Source: Sulfitobacter sp043557345 (GTDB taxonomy: Bacteria > Pseudomonadota > Alphaproteobacteria > Rhodobacterales > Rhodobacteraceae). From it: a DNA stretch of 64,000 nucleotides. Below are positions 41,301 through 49,663 of the stretch, piece by piece. The stretch's first letter is position 1; every line of letters starts with the position of its first letter. A program made the translations under genes and the position numbers. The stretch is taken from positions 1-64,000 of the forward strand of contig NZ_JBIFFV010000011.1 in NCBI RefSeq assembly GCF_043557345.1. Direction: 5' to 3'. The notes below the pieces were generated by a model that did not search any database, had not been told where the DNA came from, and worked only from the letters and a program-made list of their open reading frames with translations.

Positions 41301-42641
41301 GTCACGCCCATGGGCATCATGCGCCATGATGATCGTCTCGAGCTGCGCTTCGGAGAGATGTCCCTCCTCGATCAGCCTGGCGGGCAGACGCAATTCCGCA
41401 CAGGCCGCGCCAGAGGGCACAGGTGGCGCGACCGAGGCCATTGCGATGCTTTCGACGAGCGGCGTGGGATGTTCCTGCGCGCCCGCGATCTCGATCCGCT
41501 GCGGACGGTAGCGCGCATAGATGTCCGAGACGGGCGTGTTGTCGCGCGGGACATCGAAGCTTGTGAAGCTGAGCGGGATGGCAGCATTGGCGTGTGGTTT
41601 GGAGGCGGCGACTGTGGCAACTGAGCGCTTGCGCGTGACAGGTACTGGACCGACCGATCGCGCATGAGGGTTTGTCGCCGCCCGTTGGGCAGGGCGCGCT
41701 TCGGGCCGGGTCGCTGCCACGGCGTCGACAAAAGGCAAGGCTTCCTCCAGATCATGAACCGTGGCGCGGATCATCTCGCCATCCTCCTGCACCTTGTCGA
41801 AGACCATGAGCCGGGTCTCCACAGAGGTGCCGAGCTTGCGGTAGACCTGCCCCTTCATCGTCAATGCCAGCCGCGGTGCAAGGAGACCGCATGCGCGCGA
41901 CCAATGCGCTGCATCGCGTTCGGGTGTGAATCCCAGCGGCATGATCGCGACCAGCCGTCCTCTCGGTGCGAGACGCTTCGCGGCCGCGATGAGATGCTTG
42001 GCGGCGATGTGCTTGTCTCGGGAACGATCGACCGAGGACGCGAAGGGCGGGTTCATCACCACGACGTCGGGCAGAACCGGCGTCTGCAGCAAATCGTCGA
42101 TATGCTCCCCGTCATGGCCCGTCACCTCGCCGCCGAAGACAGCGCGCAGGAGGCGCTGGCGCAAAGGGTCGATCTCGTTGAGCAAAAGCGTGGCACCAGC
42201 CCGTTCCGCGAAAGCAGCGAGAGCGCCGGTGCCAGCCGAGGGCTCCAGAACGGTCTCGCCCTTGCGAATAGCCGCCGCCCGCACGGCCATTGCCGCGAAA
42301 GGCAGAGGCGTGGAAAACTGCTGCAGCCGGATCTGCTGCTCTGACCGGCGCGTTTCCGTCAGCAGCCGCGAGGCAAGCAGCCTTGCAGCGGCGATGTCAC
42401 CTGCCACGCCTTCCCCACGCAGCAGCACTTGGATGGCCGCGGCCTGCATCAGGTCATATGCCATGCGCCAGTCCCAGGCACCGCCGGTGTCGCTGCCATG
42501 AAACGTCTCGCGCACGATGCGCGCGAGCGCTGAACTGCGCAGGGGTTGTTGATCGATCTCCGTGCCGATCTGCGCGAGGGCAGAGGTGAGGTTAGCGTCG
42601 GAGATTGAAAGAGTCGGGTTCGCCGGTTTGGGCTTGGTCAT
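38379..42641 (-). CDS. DNA methyltransferase-strawberry-notch helicase fusion
   Basis: A 1420-residue protein. The N-terminal part is an adenine-type methyltransferase: SAM motif E-P-S-A-G-T-G-A-L (133-141) and catalytic N-P-P-F (197-200). After a linker, an SF2 helicase of the strawberry-notch type follows, with Walker A G-D-G-T-G-C-G-K-G and a D-E-A-H box (F-D-E-A-H-A-M-Q-N-A). The C-terminal helicase half has G-G-T-G-R-S-Y-H-A and G-L-G-R-T-H-R-S. The methyltransferase-helicase arrangement recalls phage P1 DarB, which protects incoming DNA from type I restriction. It is the largest gene of the operon and lies beside ArdC- and ParB-like genes, suggesting protection of plasmid DNA in new hosts. 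Confidence 0.88.
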   Translation of the reverse strand: MTKPKPANPTLSISDANLTSALAQIGTEIDQQPLRSSALARIVRETFHGSDTGGAWDWRMAYDLMQAAAIQVLLRGEGVAGDIAAARLLASRLLTETRRSEQQIRLQQFSTPLPFAAMAVRAAAIRKGETVLEPSAGTGALAAFAERAGATLLLNEIDPLRQRLLRAVFGGEVTGHDGEHIDDLLQTPVLPDVVVMNPPFASSVDRSRDKHIAAKHLIAAAKRLAPRGRLVAIMPLGFTPERDAAHWSRACGLLAPRLALTMKGQVYRKLGTSVETRLMVFDKVQEDGEMIRATVHDLEEALPFVDAVAATRPEARPAQRAATNPHARSVGPVPVTRKRSVATVAASKPHANAAIPLSFTSFDVPRDNTPVSDIYARYRPQRIEIAGAQEHPTPLVESIAMASVAPPVPSGAACAELRLPARLIEEGHLSEAQLETIIMAHDAHGRDLPGRFTIDDDQTKLTRADDDPDANAYRLGYFLGDGTGCGKGRECAGLILVNWLSGRRKAIWVSKSATLIEDAIRDWTDLGGSPADIQPLSKWKPDQTIPMGDGILFVTYATLRSAGKCGTTRLSQIFEWMGEDFDGVLAFDEAHAMQNAAGSEQGRGVKPSQQGLTGLRLQLAAPRARVFYISATGATSVHNLAYAARLGLWGQGPEYPFPSRESFVSAMEAGGVAAMEVVAHDLKTLGLYTARALSFDGVEYDVLEHALTPAQIEIYDAYAGAFRTIHHNLEAALTATGVNDASGETNASAARASAKSRFESTKQRFFNHLLMGMKAPTIIRAIEDDLATGHACVIQVVSTGESLLKRRLETMDAEDELVEGALTPRDYVLGYLEQAFPIHAQKLVEIDGNLVAEPLRDETGALVVSREALALRDAAMMELMTLAPIPSALDQILWAFGDEAVAEVTGRSIRPLKAEDGHLFIEKRAASSNSSETQAFMDGEKDILIFSDAGGTGRSYHAAQTAKNQKRRRHYLLEPGWRADAAIQGLGRTHRSAQVSAPFFRVCTSDVHGEKRFTSTIAKRLDQLGALTKGQRETGSQGMFREEDNLESPIARGALRGYYADLGAGRAEAMSYESFTDWTALRLIDKDGVLLEELPPIQRFLNRVLALPIHMQNALFAEFMCRIADQTERARAAGTLDLGVETLRGEKIEQVSTEDLWTCPKSGAVTRIIGLEVTDPVHVLSADEALSRNPDKLPMVNRASGRAALISARPMQMYDEDIVTLMRKAVRPNGSSYLEEARLGSSAWEEIGKPKFARLWDSEAASLPKTTTTKLYLLTGLLLPIWKDIPTTNERIYRVTPDGATAMIGRTLSEEGAAALRARFLVSDPQTPQEMLTAALGTTAPVDLGRGLTLTRRRVAGEMRLELAGADRGMIEGLKAMGCFTEIIAFQLRVFLPHGDGIDTGTILARIVGQGTIKAAEQAA

Positions 42642-42753
42642 GGGATTTTCCTTTGGATCAGGGTCTGAGTTCCAAAGGAGAAAAAGCCGGCTCTACACTT
42701 TTTGGGCGCGGAGCAGGCAGTCATGGACCGCACGTGAATAGCGGTCCTGTCGC

Positions 42754-43410
42754 TCAGTTCCCCCGCCCCGCCATAAACTCTGCAAGTACCGGACTTGCCG
42801 AGCCCTTTGCGGAACTGAGGAGCTCCGAGCCCGCAAGCGAGGCTTTCGAGAGCCGCACGAGTCCGCCGGTTTCCTCGATGCGGTAGCAGCGGCGCTTTTG
42901 CCGCCCGCGTCTGTAATGGGTCGCGGTGACGATCTGGCATGTGCTGCCATCGGTGAGCGTCACGGGTGCTGCGAGCCTGATCTTGTCGCCTTCGGCGTAG
43001 TCCGGGATCGCAGCCCAGTCCCGGCAGCACTGGCGCCAGGCATGGGCGTAGCTGTCCGGGTCTTTCAGCTCGGACAGCAGGGCCAACAGGCTCAGTGGCG
43101 CGCGGGATTCGGTCGGTCCCGCGCTTTCCTCCATGTCCTTGTAGCCCCAGCAGCCGTCATCGTATCGGGTGAGGAACACGGCTCCGAAGGTGATCGAGCC
43201 GTCGGGATCGGTGACATAGGTCGCGTCCTCGACAGGAGTGCCGTCGAGATTGGTGAACCTTGCCGCCGCATACCAGGTGGAGCCAACCTTGCAGGCCTTG
43301 ACCAGTTCGGTCTTGCGCGTGTCGCTCTCAAAAGTGCAGAGCCGGGCGATTTCCGCCTTCTCATCCGCGTAGGATTTGACGCGGCGGTCGGTGTAAAAAA
43401 GCCAACCCAT
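42754..43410 (-). CDS. Conserved plasmid protein (DUF6927-like)
   Basis: A 218-residue soluble protein starting M-G-W-L-F-Y-T-D-R-R. It contains G-S-T-W-Y-A-A, F-L-T-R-Y-D-D-G-C-W-G-Y-K-D-M-E-E-S-A-G-P and a basic C-terminal half with Y-R-R-G-R-Q-K-R-R-C-Y-R-I. The D-D-G-x-W-G-Y-K-D-M-E-E-x-x-G-P core is a recurring element of alphaproteobacterial plasmid proteins; I recall the label DUF6927. No enzymatic motif is evident. It lies between the ParB/DUF3085 genes and the strawberry-notch helicase on the same strand, 112 bp before the latter. Confidence 0.7.
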   Translation of the reverse strand: MGWLFYTDRRVKSYADEKAEIARLCTFESDTRKTELVKACKVGSTWYAAARFTNLDGTPVEDATYVTDPDGSITFGAVFLTRYDDGCWGYKDMEESAGPTESRAPLSLLALLSELKDPDSYAHAWRQCCRDWAAIPDYAEGDKIRLAAPVTLTDGSTCQIVTATHYRRGRQKRRCYRIEETGGLVRLSKASLAGSELLSSAKGSASPVLAEFMAGRGN

Positions 43411-43512
43411 CTCAGAGTCCTTTCTCTCAAGGGGAAAATTTTTATCGCCAAGGTCCCGAGAGGGCCGCAGGCCCGGCAGGGTATTGGCGATGCATGTTTG
43501 AGAAAGGGCGCG

Positions 43513-44106
43513 TTACGCCACCCTCCGGTCATCGAGTTCCATCAGCGCATCAAGCGGCACGCGGTAGGGCTGCATCGCGTCAAAATCCTCGCAATTGCCG
43601 CAGTTCTGCACGATCGCGAAGGTGTCGCAGGCATCCTTGAGGATGACCCGGAAGGTGCCGCCCAGGCCCGAGGGCACGTCGTATGTCCCGCCGATGAGAT
43701 AATCCGAGGCCCGGCGCACGAAGACGCGGATGCTGTGGCCATCGGTGGCAAGCCGGATCGCCCCCTGCCCCCGGTCGATGAGCACCTGCACATCGTCGAG
43801 AATGTCCGTGTAGAACTGGCCGGTCAGATCGCGGAACGCCATGCGGCGCTGCGCCATCCAGTCGGTGTCCCGAAACGGGTTCATACCATCGGCGAAGGCA
43901 AACGAAGGATTGGCTTGCTCGGTCGTGACGATGCGGGTGGTCGTGCCATCGATGCCGTTCGAGCGCAGATGCACGCCATTGCCGACGATGAGGATCAGGG
44001 CGGGCCTGTCCACTGGTCCGTTCCAGTTGGGCAAGAAGGTCTTGCAGGCGTGCGCATGGGCGATCTGCGCCGCAACAGCGGAGGCAGAGAACTTGAGAAT
44101 AGCCAT
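43513..44106 (-). CDS. Conserved plasmid protein (DUF3085-like)
   Basis: A 197-residue protein: M-A-I-L-K-F-S-A-S-A-V, a W-N-G-P-V-D-R-P-A-L-I-L-I-V-G-N-G-V-H-L-R-S-N-G-I core, and F-R-D-L-T-G-Q-F-Y. The L-x-x-V-G-x-x-G-V-x-L-x-S-N-G motif matches DUF3085 proteins found beside ParB-like and strawberry-notch genes on plasmids. Function is unknown. It is in the same direction as its neighbours and 74 bp downstream of the ParB-like gene. Confidence 0.68.
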   Translation of the reverse strand: MAILKFSASAVAAQIAHAHACKTFLPNWNGPVDRPALILIVGNGVHLRSNGIDGTTTRIVTTEQANPSFAFADGMNPFRDTDWMAQRRMAFRDLTGQFYTDILDDVQVLIDRGQGAIRLATDGHSIRVFVRRASDYLIGGTYDVPSGLGGTFRVILKDACDTFAIVQNCGNCEDFDAMQPYRVPLDALMELDDRRVA

Positions 44107-44180
44107 GGGGATGTCTTTCCGTTGAGTGTGGGAGGGTCGACCCGCGCGGGCGGAATTGCCCGCGCGGGTCGCGTGAGGGC

Positions 44181-46163
44181 TCAGGCCGCTTGCGCGACTT
44201 CGCTGTCAGGCTCGAGGGTTTGCGCAGCGGGCTCCGCCTCATCACAGGCGACACCGGCGGTCTGCATCATCGGCGGACACCAGGCCGCCACGGCGGCGCG
44301 CTGCGCGTCTGTGAGTGTGGCGAAAGGCTCAGCAAAGAGCTTGTCGCAGAAGGCGACGATCTCTTTCTTGCTCGACGAGGCCAGCGTGACCGCCTCCTGG
44401 GCGAGGCCCAGATCCTCGCCGAGAATCTTCAGGAGCCAGGCCTTCTTGAAGCGATTGAACAGCGCCGCGTTCGGCGTCCAATGGGCGCGGATGTCGGGCA
44501 TGATCTCGATCTCGAAGTCATGCATCAGGCTGTCGCGCTGGCGGTCGCGCGCGAAACAGGACTGCGTGGTGCTGGCCGTGGCATAGGCGACGAGCTTGGC
44601 CTTCTCGCCCGGCTTCAGCGCGCGAAACGCCGCGAACTGATCGGCGGGAGACCGGGCCTCGTCCAACCAGGACAGATCGAGCGCATCATGGGCCGCAGCC
44701 ACTTGCTCGAGCGAGGTGCCGTCGATCTCGTCCAGCTTGGCGTGGTTGCGGTATTCCTTGCGGGCATCGATCTTGATCGCCTGCGTGACACTCATGCCGC
44801 TGGTCAGAACATCACTGACCAGCTTGAAGAGCGTCAGATCGAGCGTGGCCTCGGGATGCAGCGCCATCGCGGCGCCAAGGGCCATGGCCCGCTCGGTCTT
44901 GAGATCCTCAGCCAGCGACGCCGGGTAGGTGATTTCGCCGGCGTCCGGGGCCTCCTCCCCCGTTGGGCTGCTTGAAGAGCCACGCGCGTCCTCCTCTTTG
45001 ACGGTGTCCTCCGGGCGCACAAGGCCCACATGGAGCGTCACCTGCCCGTTCGACCAGGACGCCATCACACCGGCGCGGGCAAGGTCCTCGACGCTGTAGG
45101 CTTCCTGCAGGTCGCGGGCTTCGTCTTCCAAGGCGTCCACGCGCTCGTAAAGGGCATTGTAGGCATCGTCTTCGAGCCCCTCATCCTCCATCTCGAGCTG
45201 CAGTTTCTCAAGTTCGGAGGTGATCTCGTCAATGCGCTTTTGGGCGGCCTCATCCGGCTCGATCGGGCCGGGATAGACGCGGCGATAGTCGGCCATGGTC
45301 GCGTAATCATAGCGCAGCATTGCATCTGCCCAGGCAAATCCCAGTTTTGCGCGGGCCACTTCGGCAGCGGCCCCGAGCTTCTCGAGCAGGATAGTCTCGA
45401 CCAGCGCCGCATCCTCGAGCACCGAATGCTCTTCCAGAAGGTCAGCTGAGACAGCGCCGCCCCTCGCCTCGTAGTCTTCACGCACGAAGGCCCCGATATC
45501 GTCGCTGACCTGCACACCGCGGGATTTGAGCGCCTGACGGACGGTATAGGCCTGCAGATAGCTGTCTTCCTTGGTCAGAGCCTCATAAACCTCCTTCTGC
45601 ACCTCCTGGCTCGGATGCTCGGCAAAGGCCTTCATCGTGTCGAGCGTGATCGTCTTGGCTCGCGCGGCCGCGCGGATGTCGGGGTGGATCAGGCCATAGC
45701 GCAACCGGCCTTTCACGGCGGCCACCGTCGTGCCGAATGTCTTGGCGATGGTTTCGGGCGTCTGGCCATCGACCTCCATCATCCGCGCGAAGGCCTCGAA
45801 CTCGTCGATGGCATTCATCGGCGCTTGCGTGATGTTCTCGGCGAGCGACAGAGCCGTGGTGACGTCGCACTCCTCGGGCACGAGGCGGCAGTCGACCTTG
45901 GTTTTCGCGGTGAACCCCTTCTCGCTCTTGTCCGCGGCCAGTTCCTTCAGGGCGGCATGGCGGCGACCGCCTGCGAGTACGGCATATTTGCTGTCGATCT
46001 TCTGAACCAGGAGCGGCTGGACGAGACCCAGCACTGCGATGCTGGCTTTCAGATGTGCGATGTTCTCGGGGTCGTAGGTTTCCGGGGAGTTGCTGCGCAC
46101 ATTGGCAGGGTGAGCTGTCAGATCGCCGATGGCGACAGAAACGGGTTTGAAGCTTGCGGTCAT
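44181..46163 (-). CDS. ParB/Spo0J-domain protein (plasmid leading-region type)
   Basis: About 660 residues from M-T-A-S-F-K-P-V-S-V. The N-terminal ParB/sulfiredoxin-like domain has H-P-A-N-V-R-S, G-L-V-Q-P-L-L-V and A-G-G-R-R-H-A-A-L. An HTH region follows (P-E-T-I-A-K-T-F-G-T-T-V-A-A-V-K-G-R-L). The rest is a long helical, acidic extension unlike partition ParB proteins (about 300 aa). No ParA accompanies it, and partition is already covered by RepA/RepB at 54-56 kb. Such large ParB-like proteins are typical of antirestriction/leading regions. The ATG at 46163 has an AAGGA box; the longer frame is rejected. Confidence 0.85.
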   Translation of the reverse strand: MTASFKPVSVAIGDLTAHPANVRSNSPETYDPENIAHLKASIAVLGLVQPLLVQKIDSKYAVLAGGRRHAALKELAADKSEKGFTAKTKVDCRLVPEECDVTTALSLAENITQAPMNAIDEFEAFARMMEVDGQTPETIAKTFGTTVAAVKGRLRYGLIHPDIRAAARAKTITLDTMKAFAEHPSQEVQKEVYEALTKEDSYLQAYTVRQALKSRGVQVSDDIGAFVREDYEARGGAVSADLLEEHSVLEDAALVETILLEKLGAAAEVARAKLGFAWADAMLRYDYATMADYRRVYPGPIEPDEAAQKRIDEITSELEKLQLEMEDEGLEDDAYNALYERVDALEDEARDLQEAYSVEDLARAGVMASWSNGQVTLHVGLVRPEDTVKEEDARGSSSSPTGEEAPDAGEITYPASLAEDLKTERAMALGAAMALHPEATLDLTLFKLVSDVLTSGMSVTQAIKIDARKEYRNHAKLDEIDGTSLEQVAAAHDALDLSWLDEARSPADQFAAFRALKPGEKAKLVAYATASTTQSCFARDRQRDSLMHDFEIEIMPDIRAHWTPNAALFNRFKKAWLLKILGEDLGLAQEAVTLASSSKKEIVAFCDKLFAEPFATLTDAQRAAVAAWCPPMMQTAGVACDEAEPAAQTLEPDSEVAQAA

Positions 46164-46320
46164 GGGATGTCCTTTTCGGTGGATGATGTGGGCCCGCGCG
46201 TTCACGCGCGTGACCAATCCCCGGCATCGGGGATCACCACGACGAAAGGCCCACTCTCCCTTTAAAGGGCCAGCGGGCCTTCATTTGTTGGCTTGTTGGG
46301 GGAGGAGTCCCCCTGCCCCT

Positions 46321-46710
46321 CTACCAGTCGCGCGCCATCATGATGGTCAACACGCGCATGGTGGTGGCGGGATTGTCCGGGGCCTCAGCCCCGTAGCGGA
46401 AGTCGGAATCGGCTTCGTACAAATCCAGTTTCCAGAACACGGTCTCGCCTTCGATCTCGACCGCCCCGAAATCATGCCAGCCCTCCGGGTCGTTCTCGGG
46501 TTCGAACTTGTCGAACATGCCCGTGGCCTTTACCGCCTCGGCCATGAAGCCGTCACCAGCCTCCATAATCGAGCGGGTGACATGCATGCGGCCCTGTATG
46601 GGCTGCGCGGGCGGCACTCCAAGGCACGCGAGCTTGCGAAACGCGTCGTTCTGCGTCGCGATCACATTCGGATCAGGGCGGTCTGTCTGGGGTTGTGCGG
46701 TGATGGTCAT
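46321..46710 (-). CDS. DUF3768 plasmid protein
   Basis: A 129-residue protein with the DUF3768 pattern: I-A-T-Q-N-D-A-F-R-K, a central F-D-K-F-E-P-E-N-D-P-E-G-W-H-D-F-G-A-V-E and a C-terminal W-K-L-D-L-Y-E-A...T-M-R-V-L-T-I-M-M-A-R. DUF3768 members are small proteins common on alphaproteobacterial plasmids with no known activity. It lies between the ArdC-like and ParB-like genes, co-directional, with short gaps on both sides. Confidence 0.82.
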   Translation of the reverse strand: MTITAQPQTDRPDPNVIATQNDAFRKLACLGVPPAQPIQGRMHVTRSIMEAGDGFMAEAVKATGMFDKFEPENDPEGWHDFGAVEIEGETVFWKLDLYEADSDFRYGAEAPDNPATTMRVLTIMMARDW

Positions 46711-46778
46711 GGGGCATTCCTCTGTGAAGTTGAAACACCCAATCCAGAGCCCACTTTTCCTTTACCGGCACACACCGC

Positions 46779-47717
46779 TCAAGCAGCCTGAGCGTCCTCC
46801 CCTGCCCTACCCGCCTCCGACCGTGCGATCAGGTAGTCGCAGGCGCGCTGCGCGTCAGCGGCGTGCTTGAAGATGGCGCCCTTGTCCGAGCGTAGAACGC
46901 GCAGCCAATTGTAGAGATACGCCGCGTTCATCTCGAGCGTATGGGCCGTAAAGCCGAGCGTCTGGCCAAGGAACACCGAGGTCAGCTCGGCGACGATCTC
47001 TTCGCGGGCATAGGCCGTGTTGCCGAAGCGCGAGAGGCCGTAATCGCGGTTCAGCCGGTGCCGTGCCTTGGTGGCATGGGCCAGCTCATGGGCCCAGACC
47101 CCGTAGAAATTCCGCGGGTTCTCGAACCGCGCAATCGACGGCATGAATACCTTGTCCACGGGCGGCAGGTAATAGGCTTCCGTCCCCGTGAAGACAGTCG
47201 TGATGTCAATGGCGTCGAAAAACGCCTGCATGTCCGGGATGGGTTCGGACGGCGGATGTTCAGGCGTTGGCTTGGGGTCCGGATAGAAGCTCTCGGGCAG
47301 GCCCTCGATCTGGCAAGCATTGAACACGCGGTAGGATTTCTGGAAGCGGAAGACGCGGGCCTCCTCGGAGCGATCATCGCTCTCCCCCTGATCATCCTCG
47401 CCGCCGGCGACCTTTCGGCTTTGGCCGTAGTAGACGACTACAGAGGACTTCTCGCCCTTACGAACCTTTGCATCCAAGGCATTGGCCTGCGGCAGCGTCA
47501 TCCAGAAGGGCGAGCTGTGGCCCGCCATCACGGTGCGCATGGTCAGCAGGAAGTTGTTCACGCCCTGGTAGGGTTCACCGCCCACGCGCAGGGGCCGAGA
47601 ACTGCCTCCTGCCGTCCAGGGCTTGCGCCACGGCAAAACGCCGCGCTCGATGATGCGGATGATTTCGTTTGTAATGACCTCGGAGGCATCGAACTTGGGC
47701 GTGCGGGATCGGGCCAT
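46779..47717 (-). CDS. ardC: ArdC-type antirestriction protein (DUF1738 plus zincin domain)
   Basis: A 312-residue protein. The N-terminal ssDNA-binding domain (about 10-135; L-P-W-R-K-P-W, Y-Q-G-V-N-N-F-L-L) is followed by a metallopeptidase-like domain with H210-E-L-A-H214-A-T and a downstream glutamate region (E-E-I-V-A-E-L). This matches ArdC/TraC-primase-like proteins, which protect incoming single-stranded plasmid DNA from host restriction during conjugation. Its place at the head of a long operon of plasmid DUF genes fits a leading-region gene expressed early after transfer. Confidence 0.88.
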   Translation of the reverse strand: MARSRTPKFDASEVITNEIIRIIERGVLPWRKPWTAGGSSRPLRVGGEPYQGVNNFLLTMRTVMAGHSSPFWMTLPQANALDAKVRKGEKSSVVVYYGQSRKVAGGEDDQGESDDRSEEARVFRFQKSYRVFNACQIEGLPESFYPDPKPTPEHPPSEPIPDMQAFFDAIDITTVFTGTEAYYLPPVDKVFMPSIARFENPRNFYGVWAHELAHATKARHRLNRDYGLSRFGNTAYAREEIVAELTSVFLGQTLGFTAHTLEMNAAYLYNWLRVLRSDKGAIFKHAADAQRACDYLIARSEAGRAGEDAQAA

Positions 47718-47756
47718 GGCTGGCGTCCTTTCGTGTGTTAATAAGAAGTTTGGGGA

Positions 47757-48227
47757 TCAGGTTGTCCGGCGGGGTCGAGGATCGTTGGCGATCTTGGCAC
47801 CGAGCTTTTCGACTATGTCGATGTAGGTGGTCAGCGAGACGCACTTGCCGGCACCCGAATGCTCAGGGCCGAGCGATCCGTCCCGCGTCACCCGCGGCAG
47901 GGTCGCGAAAGCGATGACATCGGTGACGGGTCGAATGTCGATGAAGGTTGTACCTCGTGCGACCGCAAGAGCGGCCAAGGGAAAGCGCTCGATCGGCGCG
48001 AAACTCGAGACGGTGGTCCACCCGAGATGGAGGAATGTCCCACCGTCTCCGCAGATCACATGAGCATTTGGCAATGACGCGGCCTGCTTGAGATAGCCGA
48101 GATCGCGGAGAACGGCTGTCCGCACGAGCTGCCGTGCCAGCTCCTTCTCGCCGGTTCGGCGCAGCTCTCTATGCCGCCACCAAGAGGCAGCGGTCGCGCG
48201 CAGCACGCGCAAGACACCTGTTTGCAT
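47757..48227 (-). CDS. Conserved hypothetical plasmid protein
   Basis: About 156 residues from M-Q-T-G-V-L-R-V-L-R. The N-terminus is basic and arginine-rich, and the middle holds L-P-N-A-H-V-I-C-G-D-G-G-T-F-L-H-L-G-W. I do not recognise the family. An in-frame ATG 15 bases upstream is possible, but the GAAGGG box favours 48227. It is co-directional with the ardC operon and probably its first gene. Confidence 0.55.
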   Translation of the reverse strand: MQTGVLRVLRATAASWWRHRELRRTGEKELARQLVRTAVLRDLGYLKQAASLPNAHVICGDGGTFLHLGWTTVSSFAPIERFPLAALAVARGTTFIDIRPVTDVIAFATLPRVTRDGSLGPEHSGAGKCVSLTTYIDIVEKLGAKIANDPRPRRTT

Positions 48228-49324
48228 GGGAATGCCCTTCATCCGGAACGGCCGACCGGAACCCGGCCCGGACCCGTCCGAGGCACCCCAAGGTCCCTCA
48301 TCCGTCAGTCACAAAAACCCGAAGTCCACTTTCCCTTTTCGTGGACCAAACCCATGAAACACCCAACCGCCACCGAACTGTACTGGTACGACGGGATCAG
48401 AACTTCCACAGGGCCCATCGGCTAGACCTGTGGCGGCTCCTTCTTCACGAGATAGCCCAAACCGCTCAATCGGCCCGCAACTGCCAACTTCTTCATAAAG
48501 CGTGCTGATGCTTTGGCTTCCCGCCGATGTAGCGGATCGGCACCTTGGAAAGGGAAACCATGTCGATGATGGCTGTTATGGGCATAATTTCCCATCGCGA
48601 ACACTAAAACACAATAACCCATTGTTATTAAATCGCTTTCATCCACCGGATGGATCAGATCATTCCGCAACCAACATCAAAGCACTCTTTTGAAGAGTTC
48701 GGGTGTCATGAAATCAAGAGATTAAGTTGCACCCGCTGTTCTGCGATGTCCTCGCCGTCCACTACGACCAAATCAGTGGAACGCGGGACCGCTGGCAACC
48801 AGCTGCTGCGCTTGAGGAACCGATTGCCTCGCTGGCCATGTCGCCATTATCGAAGTGACTGAGAAGTTATCGGCTCCCCGCGTGCGGGAATTCGAGGATC
48901 GAGCCCCTGGTCAAACGGTTTTGGCAACCATCGATCGTCTGCTCCTTGTGCGCTGCGGCCCGTAGCCACGATATCATGCAACAGACATCCACAACCTACC
49001 TCTCAGGCATTAGCACCGATGAAGGCCAAGGGAATATCCGAGGCCAAGACCCAAATCGCCGTCAGCAGGCGCCGGATAGCGTAGAACCAATTGTTCAGGG
49101 TATTCATGTTCAGATCTCAGACATCGAAAAGGGCAGGGGCCGCGGAGGCGCGCAACTGCTAGGTTGGCTACAGCGCAACGCTCTGTATGTTCTTCACTAG
49201 CCGCCTTTGCGCTACTAGCAGCGATGGTCACCAGCTGAGGTTTTACCATGATGATCGGGATGCCCTCGTCATCAGATCTTCGCCGCGACGAAGGCGAAAG
49301 CCACTTTCACGATCTTAAATACCG
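48228..49324. other. Poorly coding stretch between the ardC operon and the Tn3 element
   Basis: About 1.1 kb, less G+C-rich than the surroundings. The only open frame with any coding look is the small minus-strand ORF at 48422-48670. The rest shows no IS ends, strong hairpins or recognisable protein fragments. The left end should contain the promoter for the long minus-strand operon. Confidence 0.35.
48422..48670 (-). CDS. Possible small protein, unrecognised
   Basis: An 82-residue ORF (M-R-N-D-L-I-H-P-V-D-E-S...G-Y-L-V-K-K-E-P-P-Q-V) with a histidine-rich centre (N-Y-A-H-N-S-H-H-R-H). It has no clear ribosome binding site and no family resemblance I can name, so it may be spurious or a decayed gene. 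Confidence 0.25.
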   Translation of the reverse strand: MRNDLIHPVDESDLITMGYCVLVFAMGNYAHNSHHRHGFPFQGADPLHRREAKASARFMKKLAVAGRLSGLGYLVKKEPPQV

Positions 49325-49329
49325 CCACA

Positions 49330-49367
49330 GGGGTAGATTCCGGTAGGGGGCATGATCGTATCATAAG
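49330..49367 (+). repeat. Left terminal inverted repeat of the Tn3 element
   Basis: A 38-bp repeat starting GGGGTAGATTCCGG and ending ATCATAAG, matching the right end in inverted orientation with four mismatches. It overlaps the last codons of the truncated resolvase gene. Confidence 0.92.
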
Positions 49368-49663
49368 GCTTTCTGTCGGTGGCGTTTGACGATCTCTGTG
49401 ACCGTGTTTTTAGAAATTCCGAGATCGCGGGCAATCCAGCGGTAAGATCGACCATCTTCCACGGCCTGCAGTACTTTTGACGCGAGCTTGTCGGATTTCG
49501 GGCGTTGGCCGGGTTGGCGTCCAAGTTTCTTGCCGCGCGCACGGGCGGCGGCCAAGCCGGATTTCACCCGCTCGCTGAGCAGATCACGCTCGAATTGGGC
49601 GATCCCGGCCAGCATGGTGGCCATCATCCGTCCATGCGGTGTGTCGAGCTCTGATGAAGCCAC
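49361..49663 (-). pseudogene. Truncated serine resolvase (tnpR), C-terminal part only
   Basis: The surviving 100 residues include L-D-T-P-H-G-R-M-M-A-T-M-L-A-G-I-A-Q-F-E-R-D-L-L-S-E-R, the end of the catalytic domain and long E helix, and a C-terminal HTH (R-S-Y-R-W-I-A-R-D-L-G-I-S-K-N-T-V). The N-terminal catalytic serine region, about 90-100 residues, is gone, removed by the deletion that joins it to tnpA near 49653. It cannot resolve cointegrates. Confidence 0.85.

Noticed and set aside
42898..44586. 562-codon open frame on the plus strand
   Set aside because: It is antisense to three minus-strand plasmid genes with proper starts and ribosome binding sites.
44181..46163. ParB-domain protein as the plasmid partition ParB
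   Set aside because: It has no ParA partner, is twice the usual length and the plasmid already carries RepA/RepB; it fits the leading-region type.
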